A stretch of DNA of 64,000 bases from assembly GCA_030827135.1 (NCBI GenBank), contig JAURFE010000003.1:138923-202922 (forward strand), written 5' to 3'. The translations under genes and the position numbers were made by a program. The notes under the pieces were generated by a model. It saw only the letters and a program-made list of their open reading frames with translations, was not told the DNA's origin and searched no databases. Source of the stretch: Vicinamibacterales bacterium. GTDB taxonomy: Bacteria; Acidobacteriota; Vicinamibacteria; Vicinamibacterales; SCN-69-37. Shown piece by piece: positions 27,059 to 36,153 of the stretch (the first letter of the stretch is position 1; every line of letters begins with the position of its first letter).

Positions 27059-29445
27059 TACCACTTCCACTCAAGGCCCAGTATCGGGAACAGTCCCTGC
27101 TGCTCCTGGAAGCGCACCGTGTTCGTGCGGCGATTCCAGGTATAGGCGGAAAAGTTCAGTCGATTGGTCACGTTCTGCACTCCGAAGAACACCGTGAGCG
27201 GCCGCGAGACATTGAACGTGCGCTGCGCGCGGAGGTCCAGGCGGAAGTACGCGGGGGCGCGGGCACCGTTCACCCGGCTCAGGTCGTAGATGCCACGCCC
27301 TGCGGCGGTCGACACCGTCTCGTCAAACGGCGTGTACGGCCGGCCGCCAAGGTAGGCCATGCGGGTCGACACCTGCCACTGGCTGGTCAGGTCCACGCCA
27401 CCGGAGACGTTCAGCACAAACGGATAGTCAAACGACCCCGGTCTCAGCACGTCGTCCAGGCCCGCCTGCCGGGAGCGGGCGACTGACACATTGGCCTGCC
27501 CGAACCACCGCTGTCCGGGCGCGCGTTCGATGAACAACTCCACGCCTTCGGCCCTGCCGCGTCCGGCACTCGTGAGCGGAAACAACACTTCACGCACGTT
27601 GAACGTGTCGCCGACGTTGGCGAGTGAGAGCGACGGGAATTGCGTCGAGACGGGATAGTCGTCATACCGCTTGATGTAGCCCTCGAGCGTGATGCGCGTC
27701 AGCGCGTCCGGCTGGAACGAAAATCCGGACACCAGGTGATCTGCGCGGAGAGGCTTGAGAGCCGCATTCTCCGGGAACGCCGCGAGAAACAGGAAGAACG
27801 GCTGCTGGAAATACCGGCCGGCGCTGGCATTCCAGCGGAGACGCTCGGTCAACTGGACGCCCAGACCGAGGCGCGGACTGACGCGCCCATGGTCGGTGTA
27901 CTGGTAGTGATCGAAGCGGAGACCGGCCGTCAGATTCACTCGCGACGTCAGGTCCTTCGTCGCCTGCGCGTACGCACCACTCTGATAGGCCGTGAACTGA
28001 CGATTGAGCGTAAACGCGTTGATGCCGGGCACGGTTGAAAACGGGCTGTCGTCGCCGAGCGGGGATCCCGTGTCGTAGTTGAGACGGAACACCTTGAAGC
28101 TGCCGCCCACCTGAAACTTCGTATTCCGCCCCATCACCGGCACGTACGTCGTCAAGTCGTACTTGATCGTCGTCTCCCCCTCCCGGGACCCTTCGGTGAA
28201 CACCAGCGGCCCCCGCGCGATCAGATCGTCCACAGGCACACCGGGAGGCGGCACGCCGTCCCTCACGAGATCCTTCACCGTCGACGTGACCGATGCCTGC
28301 GAATGGGAAATGCCGAGCAGGCCCACACCGCGGGTGCCGAACACGCGCTGCCAGTTGATGCCCGTCGCGCTGCGCCAACCGCGATACCGGATGTCGAAAT
28401 CGGCGAGCCCTTCGTCCAGATCAGTGGTCTCTGTCAGTCCCAGTCGAATGCGATCGATGCCGGTGACATTGACGACCCAGAGACGGTCAGCCGGAGTCAG
28501 GTCATACACCGCCTTCGCATTCACGGTGTACAACACAGGCACGCCGCCGAAGCCCACATCCTGCGTGAAGATGTCGAGGAAACTGCGACGGGCAGACACG
28601 ATCCACGACCCTTTCCCACCGCCGAGGGGGCCTTCGGCAATCGCACCCGCCCCCGCGAACCCGACCGTCCCCTTCGCGCGGACCCGCGTGCGGTCCCCTT
28701 CACGCTGGGCAATCTGCAGCACGCTCGACACGCGATTGATGTACGGCGCAGGGTACCCGCCCGTGAGGAAAGTCACGTCCTGGATGAGTTCGGTGTCGAG
28801 AATGCTGACCGTGCCGCCGGCGGACGCAAAATTGGCAAACGCATTGATGTTCGGAATCTCGATGTTGTCCACGACAAACAGATTCTCGAGCGGGCTCCCC
28901 CCGCGCACGATGATGTCGTTGCGGAAGTCGTTGGTGCCGATGACCACGCCGGGCAGAGTCTGCAGATACCGAGAGACGTCCTGAAGCGCACCGGCGTTCG
29001 TCAGAATCTGCGAAGGCCGAATCAGATAATTCGACGTTTTGACTTCCTCCGGCGCCACAAACGCCGAGGCCGTGACCGTCACCGTCTGATCGAACTTTCC
29101 GGCCACCGGCTGCGGCAGCGTCACCGCGACGACCGAGTCAAGACCGGCGCGCACTTCGATCGCGTCACTCAGGATGCGCGGCTCGCCCGGCGGCGTCACC
29201 TCAAGCCGATACTGCCCTGCGCGGACGTCGGCGATCCGAAACGCACCGGCCTCGTCGGTCACACTGCACTTGGTCGTCTCCGCCAGACACACCGTGACAG
29301 CCAGCGCCGGCTGGCCGTCATGGCTGACCACCGTCCCCACAACCGCGCCCACGCCCGTCGTGTCCTGAGCGGCAACGTGAACAGGGAGAAAAAGAAGCGC
29401 ACCAAGAGTGACTGCAGGGCAAACTTTCACGATAAACATACGCAT
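27058..29445 (-). CDS. TonB-dependent receptor with carboxypeptidase-regulatory domain
   Basis: A 795-residue outer-membrane receptor. The signal peptide (residues 1-26) is followed by a carboxypeptidase-regulatory-like beta domain at about 33-110 (VVGTVVSHDGQPALAVTVCL). Next comes a plug domain with IIVRGGSPLENLFVVDNIEI near residue 180, and a long beta-barrel ending in LGLEWKW, the terminal aromatic typical of BAM-recognised barrels. No TonB-box can be assigned with certainty. The ligand is unknown, and no TonB/ExbBD gene or SusD partner is nearby. It may be co-transcribed with the M20/GPx/SixA operon downstream. Confidence 0.92.
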   Translation of the reverse strand: MRMFIVKVCPAVTLGALLFLPVHVAAQDTTGVGAVVGTVVSHDGQPALAVTVCLAETTKCSVTDEAGAFRIADVRAGQYRLEVTPPGEPRILSDAIEVRAGLDSVVAVTLPQPVAGKFDQTVTVTASAFVAPEEVKTSNYLIRPSQILTNAGALQDVSRYLQTLPGVVIGTNDFRNDIIVRGGSPLENLFVVDNIEIPNINAFANFASAGGTVSILDTELIQDVTFLTGGYPAPYINRVSSVLQIAQREGDRTRVRAKGTVGFAGAGAIAEGPLGGGKGSWIVSARRSFLDIFTQDVGFGGVPVLYTVNAKAVYDLTPADRLWVVNVTGIDRIRLGLTETTDLDEGLADFDIRYRGWRSATGINWQRVFGTRGVGLLGISHSQASVTSTVKDLVRDGVPPPGVPVDDLIARGPLVFTEGSREGETTIKYDLTTYVPVMGRNTKFQVGGSFKVFRLNYDTGSPLGDDSPFSTVPGINAFTLNRQFTAYQSGAYAQATKDLTSRVNLTAGLRFDHYQYTDHGRVSPRLGLGVQLTERLRWNASAGRYFQQPFFLFLAAFPENAALKPLRADHLVSGFSFQPDALTRITLEGYIKRYDDYPVSTQFPSLSLANVGDTFNVREVLFPLTSAGRGRAEGVELFIERAPGQRWFGQANVSVARSRQAGLDDVLRPGSFDYPFVLNVSGGVDLTSQWQVSTRMAYLGGRPYTPFDETVSTAAGRGIYDLSRVNGARAPAYFRLDLRAQRTFNVSRPLTVFFGVQNVTNRLNFSAYTWNRRTNTVRFQEQQGLFPILGLEWKW

Positions 29446-29482
29446 GCATTCCTACGGATGCAGGCCGAGATCCGTTGCGTGT

Positions 29483-30955
29483 CTACCACCGATACTCGGT
29501 CGCGGCGGCTTGCGCGGCAAGCGTCATGCGCAGATCCTCGGCCACGTCCCGAGGCAGATAGGGCACATCGACCTCGTGTCCGCCGGCGCCGGCCGTGTCG
29601 ACCGCAACCGAGGCCATCTGCCAGCGCCGGTCAAAGGGCGACTCATGAAGCGACACCGACTGCACCTTCGGAATCGGCACGATCGTCATGGCCTTCCACA
29701 GCCACCCGCTCCTGAAACAGACCGCATGGTCCGAGCGAGACCAGCCAAGATTGCGCACGTACTGCTGGGCGGCAACAGCACCCCACACGCCGAGCACCGC
29801 AACCACAGCCGCCACCCACACATCGTCGAGCCAGAACGTGGAGATCGCTCCGACGACCACGGCCCTGTAGACGGCGAGCCGGATTCGACGCACGCGGGCT
29901 CGCGGGTCCGCGTGGGCCCACTCGACAGCGCCCAGGTCGAAGTCCGGCAACAGGCCCTGCACAAATGCGGGGACGTGGTCGTTCCGGATGATCGGCGCGA
30001 TCCAGTCGCGTTCGGCGCCGCCGGGAGTGGCACCACCGCCACCGGCAGTGTCCACACGAATCGCCGCGCGGTTCGTCAGCAGGTAGCCTGGGCCGCGCAC
30101 GATCTTCACGGCCTGCACCCGTCGCAGCGGGATGGTGGCCGTGACCTTCGTCAGCCCTCCATATTCGGTGAACAGTTCCACGCCGCGCCGGCTCAGTGTG
30201 AACCCGTGAAGTCGCACCACCGCCCACACCATTGAGAGCAGCGGTGACACGACGAACAGGCCTGCAGCAATGGCGGCGACGATGGTCCACGAGGCCTGAG
30301 GCAGCGTCTCGAATCGCTGCATCATGCCTGACTCCCACAGCAGGCCTGAGGCCGCACCAATGACAACCCACCCGCGGTTGTCGAGCAATCCAGAGAGCGC
30401 GGTCTCGCGAATCGACAACTGCAGGATTGTTTCGGTCGGCGTCGTCGCAACAGGCGCAACCTCCACACGGTCGGACTCCGCCAGCAGGGCGTTCTGGTCC
30501 GGCTCGGCCTCCGTAGCGGCCCGCTTGCCCGCGAACACACGTGCCCGCATTTCCTCGAGCGCCTGAAAAGGCAGCACACTCAAGGTCGCTTCAGCCTCGC
30601 CGCCGGTGCCGGTCCGCACCTTCACGTCGACGACATTGAACAGGCGGTGGAACACGTTCTGTTTGGCGTCCACGCTCTGAATGCGCGCGTACGGAATGTG
30701 GCGCTCATTCTTGAGGATCAGTCCGGTGCGCACGACGAGCTCGGTTTCGTCATACCGGTAGGTCGACACCCAGTACCGCGCGATCGCAATCGCCAACCCG
30801 GGAATCATGAAGAGCAGAAGCCAGTTCTCGACGTCCCCCCCGCGTGACCGGGCGGTGAACGTCGCAAACAGGATTGGCGCCAGGAAATTGCGGAGCTCCC
30901 CCCCGAGCGCAAACAGCACCGTCAGGGGATGGAAGCGCTGATCAGACGGCATCAC
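29483..30955 (-). CDS. Membrane protein with bacterial PH (bPH2) domains, YdbT-like
   Basis: A 490-residue inner-membrane protein with paired hydrophobic segments (about residues 20-60, 185-240 and 350-385) and three bacterial PH-type domains, each recognisable by motifs such as LILKNERHIPYARIQSVDAK near residue 82 and VRRVQAVKIV-type repeats later (IVPIPKVQSVSLHESPFDRR near 420). This is the YdbT half of the widespread YdbS/YdbT pair; its cellular role is not firmly established. It overlaps the YdbS-like gene by 14 bases, so the pair is coupled. Confidence 0.85.
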   Translation of the reverse strand: MMPSDQRFHPLTVLFALGGELRNFLAPILFATFTARSRGGDVENWLLLFMIPGLAIAIARYWVSTYRYDETELVVRTGLILKNERHIPYARIQSVDAKQNVFHRLFNVVDVKVRTGTGGEAEATLSVLPFQALEEMRARVFAGKRAATEAEPDQNALLAESDRVEVAPVATTPTETILQLSIRETALSGLLDNRGWVVIGAASGLLWESGMMQRFETLPQASWTIVAAIAAGLFVVSPLLSMVWAVVRLHGFTLSRRGVELFTEYGGLTKVTATIPLRRVQAVKIVRGPGYLLTNRAAIRVDTAGGGGATPGGAERDWIAPIIRNDHVPAFVQGLLPDFDLGAVEWAHADPRARVRRIRLAVYRAVVVGAISTFWLDDVWVAAVVAVLGVWGAVAAQQYVRNLGWSRSDHAVCFRSGWLWKAMTIVPIPKVQSVSLHESPFDRRWQMASVAVDTAGAGGHEVDVPYLPRDVAEDLRMTLAAQAAATEYRW

Positions 30956-31421
30956 GTCCGTCGTGGGGGAGCAGTTGATCGCGCAGGCTCAAGGCGGTCT
31001 CGCGGCTCAAGCCCGGGAGCCCCACCCGGGCATGTTCCGTCCCGGCCGTGTGCACCACCAGCGTACTCAGGCCGTGACTGCGTTCCAACGGCCCCTGCGA
31101 CACGTCCGTATGCTGCACGCGGGACCTGGGCACATTGATGATGCGACGCCACACGACGCCGCGTCGAATTTCAAGTCCCTCGTCATCAAGCCGGTACGAG
31201 GCGTGGCGGTACGCGATCTCCGGCCACCGCCACAGCCAGAGCGCCAGCCCCACGGTCAACGCCAGCCACGCGCCGGCGACGACGAACATCAGGCGCCAGC
31301 CTGGGCGGACGGCAAAACCCGCAATGCCAAGCGCAATAAACGCCCCGGCAGACAAACACGCGGTGAAGACCAGGCCGACCATCCGGCGGACGTCAACGAT
31401 GCGGGGGTCCAGGGAGTTCAC
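30942..31421 (-). CDS. Bacterial PH domain protein, YdbS-like
   Basis: A 159-residue membrane protein with two N-terminal transmembrane segments (about residues 14-35 and 41-65) and one bPH2 domain whose core reads VVWRRIINVPRSRVQHTDVS near residue 90. It starts at a GTG (31421); the nearby ATG at 31431 is out of frame. Together with the overlapping downstream gene it makes the YdbS/YdbT pair. A 51-base dyad begins 17 bases upstream of its start. Confidence 0.83.
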   Translation of the reverse strand: MNSLDPRIVDVRRMVGLVFTACLSAGAFIALGIAGFAVRPGWRLMFVVAGAWLALTVGLALWLWRWPEIAYRHASYRLDDEGLEIRRGVVWRRIINVPRSRVQHTDVSQGPLERSHGLSTLVVHTAGTEHARVGLPGLSRETALSLRDQLLPHDGRDAV

Positions 31422-31438
31422 GCCCGTTCATTTTCACA

Positions 31439-31489
31439 GAAAAGACATCGGGAGGTTTTTTCGATGAAAAAGCCTCCCGACGTCTTTTC
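31439..31489. promoter_or_regulatory. 51-base near-perfect dyad in a divergent promoter region
   Basis: A 24-base arm at 31439-31462 (beginning GAAAAGACATCGGGAGG) pairs with 31466-31489 (ending CTCCCGACGTCTTTTC) with only two mismatches and a 3-base loop. It lies between the divergent bPH operon and the pyruvate:ferredoxin oxidoreductase gene. The flanking A and T runs would suit a bidirectional intrinsic terminator or attenuator; an operator is an alternative. Confidence 0.7.
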
Positions 31490-31587
31490 ATTGCGGGATT
31501 TTCCCCACCCGTCAGAGTGCCGATCGCATGGTTTGCTCCCGAGGGGCAGGGTTGAGCCGGGCATGGATTTCGCACAACCACTGATCC

Positions 31588-34500
31588 ATGTCCCGCCCCT
31601 GGATCACCGTAGACGGTAACGAAGCTGTGGCCCTTGTCGCCCACCGCACCAACGAAGTCATCGCGATTTACCCCATCACCCCGTCGTCCGGGATGGGCGA
31701 ACTGGCCGACGAGTGGTCGTCAAAGGGGCGGCCGAACATCTGGGGTCAGGTGCCGACGGTCGTCGAAATGCAGTCGGAAGGCGGCGCGGCAGGTGCCGTC
31801 CACGGCGCCCTGCAGGCCGGGGCGCTGGCGACGACCTTCACGGCGAGTCAGGGACTCCTCCTGATGATCCCGAACCTCTACAAGATCGTCGGTGAGTTGA
31901 CGCCGTTCACGATTCATGTGGCGGCCCGGACGATCGCCACACACGCGTTGTCGATCTTTGGTGACCACTCCGACGTGATGGCGTGTCGGCAGACCGGCAT
32001 CGCGATGTTGTCTTCGCACACCGTGCAGGAAGCCCACGACTTCGCGTGTATCGCACAAGCGGCGACGCTTGCCTCGCGCATCCCGGTGATGCACTTCTTC
32101 GACGGCTTCAGGACCTCCCACGAGATCGCCCGGATCGAGACGTTGACCGACGACGATCTGCGCACCATGTTGCCGGACGATCACATCGCAGCCCATCGCG
32201 AACGCGCGCTTTCGCCGGACCACCCGGCATTGCGCGGCACCGCCCAGAATCCGGACGTGTTCTTCCAGGCGCGCGAAGCCGCCAACCTGATTCATGCGGC
32301 CTTCCCGGCGCACATGCAGCAGGTCATGGACCGGTTCGCGGCCCTGACCGGCCGCCACTACCGCCTGTTCGACTACGCCGGCGCCCCGGATGCGGAGCGT
32401 GTGGTCATCATCATGGGCTCCGGCGCGGAAACCACCGAAACGGTGGTTGAGGACCTCGTCAGCCGTGGCGAGAAGGTCGGCGTTCTGAAAGTCCGGCTCT
32501 TCCGGCCGTTCGCGGTTGATGCATTCATGGCGGCGCTGCCCGCCACGGTGACGTCCATCGCCGTCATGGATCGCACCAAGGAACCGGGCGCGATCGGCGA
32601 TCCCCTCTTCATGGATGTGGTCGCGGCCCTCAACGAGGACGGCACGCGTCACCCGAAGGTCATTGGCGGCCGCTACGGCCTCGCGTCGAAGGAATACACG
32701 CCGGCGATGGCCAAAGCCGTGTTTGACGAGCTCACCAAACCGGCGCCGAAGTCCCACTTCACGGTGGGAATCAATGACGACGTGACGTGGCTCTCGCTGG
32801 CGGTGGATGAGGAGTACTCGCTCGAACAGCCGGATGCAGTTCGCGCGGTGTTTTTCGGACTTGGTGCCGACGGCACGGTCGGGGCCAACAAGAACTCGAT
32901 CAAGATCATCGGCGAGGACACCCCCAACTTCGCACAGGGCTACTTCGTGTATGACTCCAAGAAGTCCGGTGCGGTCACGATTTCACATCTCCGGTTTGGT
33001 CCACGGCCGGTGCGAGCGCCATACCTCATCAGGCACGCCGGCTTTGTGGCGTGCCACCAGTTCGACTTCCTCGACAAATACGACGTGCTCGGCTATCTCG
33101 AACCGGGCGGCGTCCTGCTCCTCAACGCACCGGGCGACGCGTCGGGTGTCTGGGACCAGCTATCGGCCGACGTGCAGCAGGCCATTATCAACAAGAAGGC
33201 CCGCGTCTATGTGATCGACGGCTACGACGTCGCGCGTCAGACCGGCATGGGGAACCGGATCAACACCATCATGCAGGTCTGTTTCTTCGCCATCTCGGGT
33301 GTGCTGCCGAGAGACGAAGCGATCGGGCACATCAAGGACGCCATCAGGAAGACCTACAGCAAACGTGGAAACGCCATCGTCCAGGCCAACTTCGCGGCGG
33401 TGGACACGGCGCTGGCATATCTGCATGCGTTTGAGGTCCCGACTGCGGTCACGGCCACCAGGCACCCGGCGCCTGTCGTGTCCGAGGCCGCGCCTGATTT
33501 TGTGAAACGCGTCAGCGCCATGATGCTGTCGAACCAGGGCGACCTCCTCCCTGTCAGTGCGTTCCCCGTCGACGGAACGTGGCCTGTCGGCACGGCGAAG
33601 TGGGAGAAGCGGTCGATTGCGACAGAGATCCCCGTCTGGGACGCCGGCCTCTGCATCCAGTGCAACAAGTGCGCACTGGTGTGTCCGCACGCCGCCATTC
33701 GCGCAAAAGTCGCAACACCGGCGTCCCTTGAAGGTCGACCGGAGACCTTCAAGTCGATTCCGTACAAGGGCGCTGAATACCCCGGGATGGACTACATCAT
33801 CCAGGTTGCGCCCGAAGACTGCACGGGGTGTTCCCTCTGCGTGATGGTCTGCCCGGCGAAGGACAAGTCCAACCCGAAGCACAAAGCCCTCGACCTGGCT
33901 CCGCAACGGCCGCTGCGTGATCCGGAACGCGAGAACTACGCGTTCTTCCTGGACCTGCCGGAAGTGGACAGGACGACAATCAAGAGCGACATCAAGAGCA
34001 CGCAGTTCCTTGAACCGCTGTTTGAATACTCGGGGGCGTGTTCGGGTTGTGGCGAGACGCCGTATATCAAACTGCTGACGCAGCTGTACGGCGACCACCT
34101 GCTCATGGCAAACGCGACGGGCTGCTCGTCGATTTACGGCGGCAACCTGCCCACCACGCCCTACACCGTCAACCGTGACGGCCGCGGCCCCGGCTGGGCC
34201 AACTCGTTGTTTGAAGACAACGCGGAGTTCGGACTCGGCATGCGCCTCGCGGCGGACGCGCAGGCCGACGACGCGCGCCGGTTGCTGGCGGGGCTCAGCG
34301 AGACGGGACACGTCGAGTCTTCGCTGGCGTCGGCGATTCTCGACGCCGACCAGGACACCGAGGCCGGCCTGGGGATGCAACGTGAACGTGTGGCCGCGCT
34401 GAAAGTCCATCTGCGCACGCTCTCGTCGCCCGAAGCCGGACGCCTCCTGGTGCTGGCCGATGCGCTTACGAAGAAGACGGTGTGGATTGTCGGCGGCGAC

Positions 34501-35148
34501 GGCTGGGCGTACGACATCGGGTATGGCGGACTCGACCACGTGCTGGCGTCGGGTCGCAACGTCAACGTGCTGGTGCTCGACACCGAGGTGTACTCCAACA
34601 CCGGTGGCCAGCAATCGAAGGCCACACCGATGGGTGCGTCGGCGAAGTTCGCGGCATCAGGCAAAGCGACCAACAAGAAGGATCTCGCGCTGATGGCGAT
34701 GGCGTACGGGTCGGTGTATGTGGCAAGAGTTGCGTTCGGCGCGAAGGACGCCCAGACGGTGAAGGCGTTCCAGGAAGCCGAGGCGCATCCGGGTCCGTCG
34801 CTCATCATTGCCTTCAGCCACTGCATCGCCCACGGATACGACCTGGCCCACGGCCTCGACCAGCAGAAGCTCGCTGTCGAAACCGGCTACTGGCCGTTGT
34901 TCCGCTACGACCCGCGAAAAGCCGTGGACGGGCACTCGGCGCTGATGCTCGACTCGGACACGCCGAAGGGGGATGTCGGGCGCTACATGCGCAATGAGTC
35001 CCGCTTCAGGGCGGTCGAGCAGTTGTATCCCGAACGGTACAAGAACCTGCTGGCCGGGGCCCAGGCCCACGCCGACGGCCGATTCGCCCTCTACGAACAA
35101 CTGGCGGCGTCACACGCGCCGAAACCGGGCACGAAGGGAGGCCTGTGA
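31588..35148 (+). CDS. nifJ: Pyruvate:ferredoxin (flavodoxin) oxidoreductase
   Basis: A 1186-residue single-chain PFOR that oxidises pyruvate to acetyl-CoA and CO2 with reduction of ferredoxin. All domains are present in order: N-terminal domain I with VIAIYPITPSSGMGELADEW (about 25-44), domain III, the two-cluster ferredoxin domain with CIQCNKCALVCPH (about 689) and CTGCSLCVMVCP (about 746), the proximal cluster start CSGCGETPY (about 815), and the TPP domain with GGDGWAYDIGYGGLDHVL (about 968). Length is normal. The start is the ATG at 31588 with weak ribosome-binding sequence. The stop overlaps the next gene, so the DHOD-like protein is translationally coupled. Confidence 0.95.
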   Translation: MSRPWITVDGNEAVALVAHRTNEVIAIYPITPSSGMGELADEWSSKGRPNIWGQVPTVVEMQSEGGAAGAVHGALQAGALATTFTASQGLLLMIPNLYKIVGELTPFTIHVAARTIATHALSIFGDHSDVMACRQTGIAMLSSHTVQEAHDFACIAQAATLASRIPVMHFFDGFRTSHEIARIETLTDDDLRTMLPDDHIAAHRERALSPDHPALRGTAQNPDVFFQAREAANLIHAAFPAHMQQVMDRFAALTGRHYRLFDYAGAPDAERVVIIMGSGAETTETVVEDLVSRGEKVGVLKVRLFRPFAVDAFMAALPATVTSIAVMDRTKEPGAIGDPLFMDVVAALNEDGTRHPKVIGGRYGLASKEYTPAMAKAVFDELTKPAPKSHFTVGINDDVTWLSLAVDEEYSLEQPDAVRAVFFGLGADGTVGANKNSIKIIGEDTPNFAQGYFVYDSKKSGAVTISHLRFGPRPVRAPYLIRHAGFVACHQFDFLDKYDVLGYLEPGGVLLLNAPGDASGVWDQLSADVQQAIINKKARVYVIDGYDVARQTGMGNRINTIMQVCFFAISGVLPRDEAIGHIKDAIRKTYSKRGNAIVQANFAAVDTALAYLHAFEVPTAVTATRHPAPVVSEAAPDFVKRVSAMMLSNQGDLLPVSAFPVDGTWPVGTAKWEKRSIATEIPVWDAGLCIQCNKCALVCPHAAIRAKVATPASLEGRPETFKSIPYKGAEYPGMDYIIQVAPEDCTGCSLCVMVCPAKDKSNPKHKALDLAPQRPLRDPERENYAFFLDLPEVDRTTIKSDIKSTQFLEPLFEYSGACSGCGETPYIKLLTQLYGDHLLMANATGCSSIYGGNLPTTPYTVNRDGRGPGWANSLFEDNAEFGLGMRLAADAQADDARRLLAGLSETGHVESSLASAILDADQDTEAGLGMQRERVAALKVHLRTLSSPEAGRLLVLADALTKKTVWIVGGDGWAYDIGYGGLDHVLASGRNVNVLVLDTEVYSNTGGQQSKATPMGASAKFAASGKATNKKDLALMAMAYGSVYVARVAFGAKDAQTVKAFQEAEAHPGPSLIIAFSHCIAHGYDLAHGLDQQKLAVETGYWPLFRYDPRKAVDGHSALMLDSDTPKGDVGRYMRNESRFRAVEQLYPERYKNLLAGAQAHADGRFALYEQLAASHAPKPGTKGGL

Positions 35149-36152
35149 TGATGGACCTGTCGACGAACTACCTCGGCTTCACACTCGCCCACCCTATCGT
35201 GCCGGGCGCCTCACCTCTGGGGTGGGATCTGGGCATGATTCGCCGGCTTGAAGATGCCGGCGCGCCGATGATCATCCTGCCCTCCCTTTTCGAGGAACAG
35301 ATTGCCGCCGACGCACTCGGAGCCGAGTATCACCTCGACGCCCACGAGGGCGTACACCCTGAGGCGCTGTCGTACTTCCCGCTGGCCGACGAGTTCACGA
35401 TGGGGCCGGACCGCTACCTTGAACACGTCCGCCGCGTCCGCGCCTCGGTCTCGGTGCCGGTTGTGGGATCCCTGAACGGCACGACCCCGGCCGGCTGGCT
35501 CGACCATGCACGCCTCATTCAGGACGCCGGGGCCGACGCGCTCGAGCTGAACTTCTATCACGTGGCGACCGACCCGCACGAGAGCGGCGAGACGCTGGAA
35601 CAGCGTCTGCTGGATATCGTGACCACCGTCAAGGCGGCCGTCCGCATCCCGATCGCGGTCAAACTGTCGCCGTTCTTCTCGTCGATCTCCTACCTCGCGC
35701 GGCGTCTCGACGAGGCCGGTGCCAATGGGCTGGTGCTGTTCAACCGCTTCTATCAGCCGGATATCGATCCCGATGCGCTGAGCGCCGTGCCCCGCCTCCA
35801 CCTGTCGCACCCGGACGAACTGCTCCTGCGGCTGCGGTGGATCGCGATTCTCTCTGGCCGGCTCAACGCATCGCTCTCGGCCACCGGCGGCGCACACTCG
35901 GGCCTCGACGCGCTGAAGGCCGTCATGGCCGGCGCCCACTCCGTGCAGATGGTCGCGGCGCTCCTGATGAACGGCCCCGAGCACATCGCACGGGCGCGGC
36001 GGGACCTCTCGCACTTCCTTGAAGAGCGCGAGTACGCCTCACTCCAACAGGCCCAGGGCAGCATGAGCCTGGAACGCTGTCCCGACCCCGACGCCTTCGA
36101 GCGCGGCAACTACATGAAGATTCTGCAGACCTGGAAGGTCATGCAGCGCTGA
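35148..36152 (+). CDS. Dihydroorotate dehydrogenase-like flavoprotein coupled to nifJ
   Basis: A 334-residue TIM-barrel FMN protein of the dihydroorotate dehydrogenase family. LSTNYLGFTLAHPIVPGASP opens the protein, ADALELNFYHVATDP near residue 130 and RIPIAVKLSPFFSS near 165 carry FMN/substrate residues, and ATGGAHSGLDALKAVMAGA near 245 gives the phosphate-binding loop. Starts at 35145 (GTG), 35148 (ATG) or 35151 (ATG) are possible; I choose 35148 because it overlaps the nifJ stop as TGATG and sits 6 bases after GGGAGG. No other pyrimidine gene is near. This branch is commonly found beside PFOR genes and may be an electron-transfer partner rather than PyrD (inference). Confidence 0.85.
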   Translation: MMDLSTNYLGFTLAHPIVPGASPLGWDLGMIRRLEDAGAPMIILPSLFEEQIAADALGAEYHLDAHEGVHPEALSYFPLADEFTMGPDRYLEHVRRVRASVSVPVVGSLNGTTPAGWLDHARLIQDAGADALELNFYHVATDPHESGETLEQRLLDIVTTVKAAVRIPIAVKLSPFFSSISYLARRLDEAGANGLVLFNRFYQPDIDPDALSAVPRLHLSHPDELLLRLRWIAILSGRLNASLSATGGAHSGLDALKAVMAGAHSVQMVAALLMNGPEHIARARRDLSHFLEEREYASLQQAQGSMSLERCPDPDAFERGNYMKILQTWKVMQR

Positions 36153-36153
36153 T

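Noticed and set aside
33160-34614. Minus-strand open frame of 484 codons opposite nifJ
   Set aside because: Arg/His/Val-rich shadow of a gene with all cofactor motifs intact.
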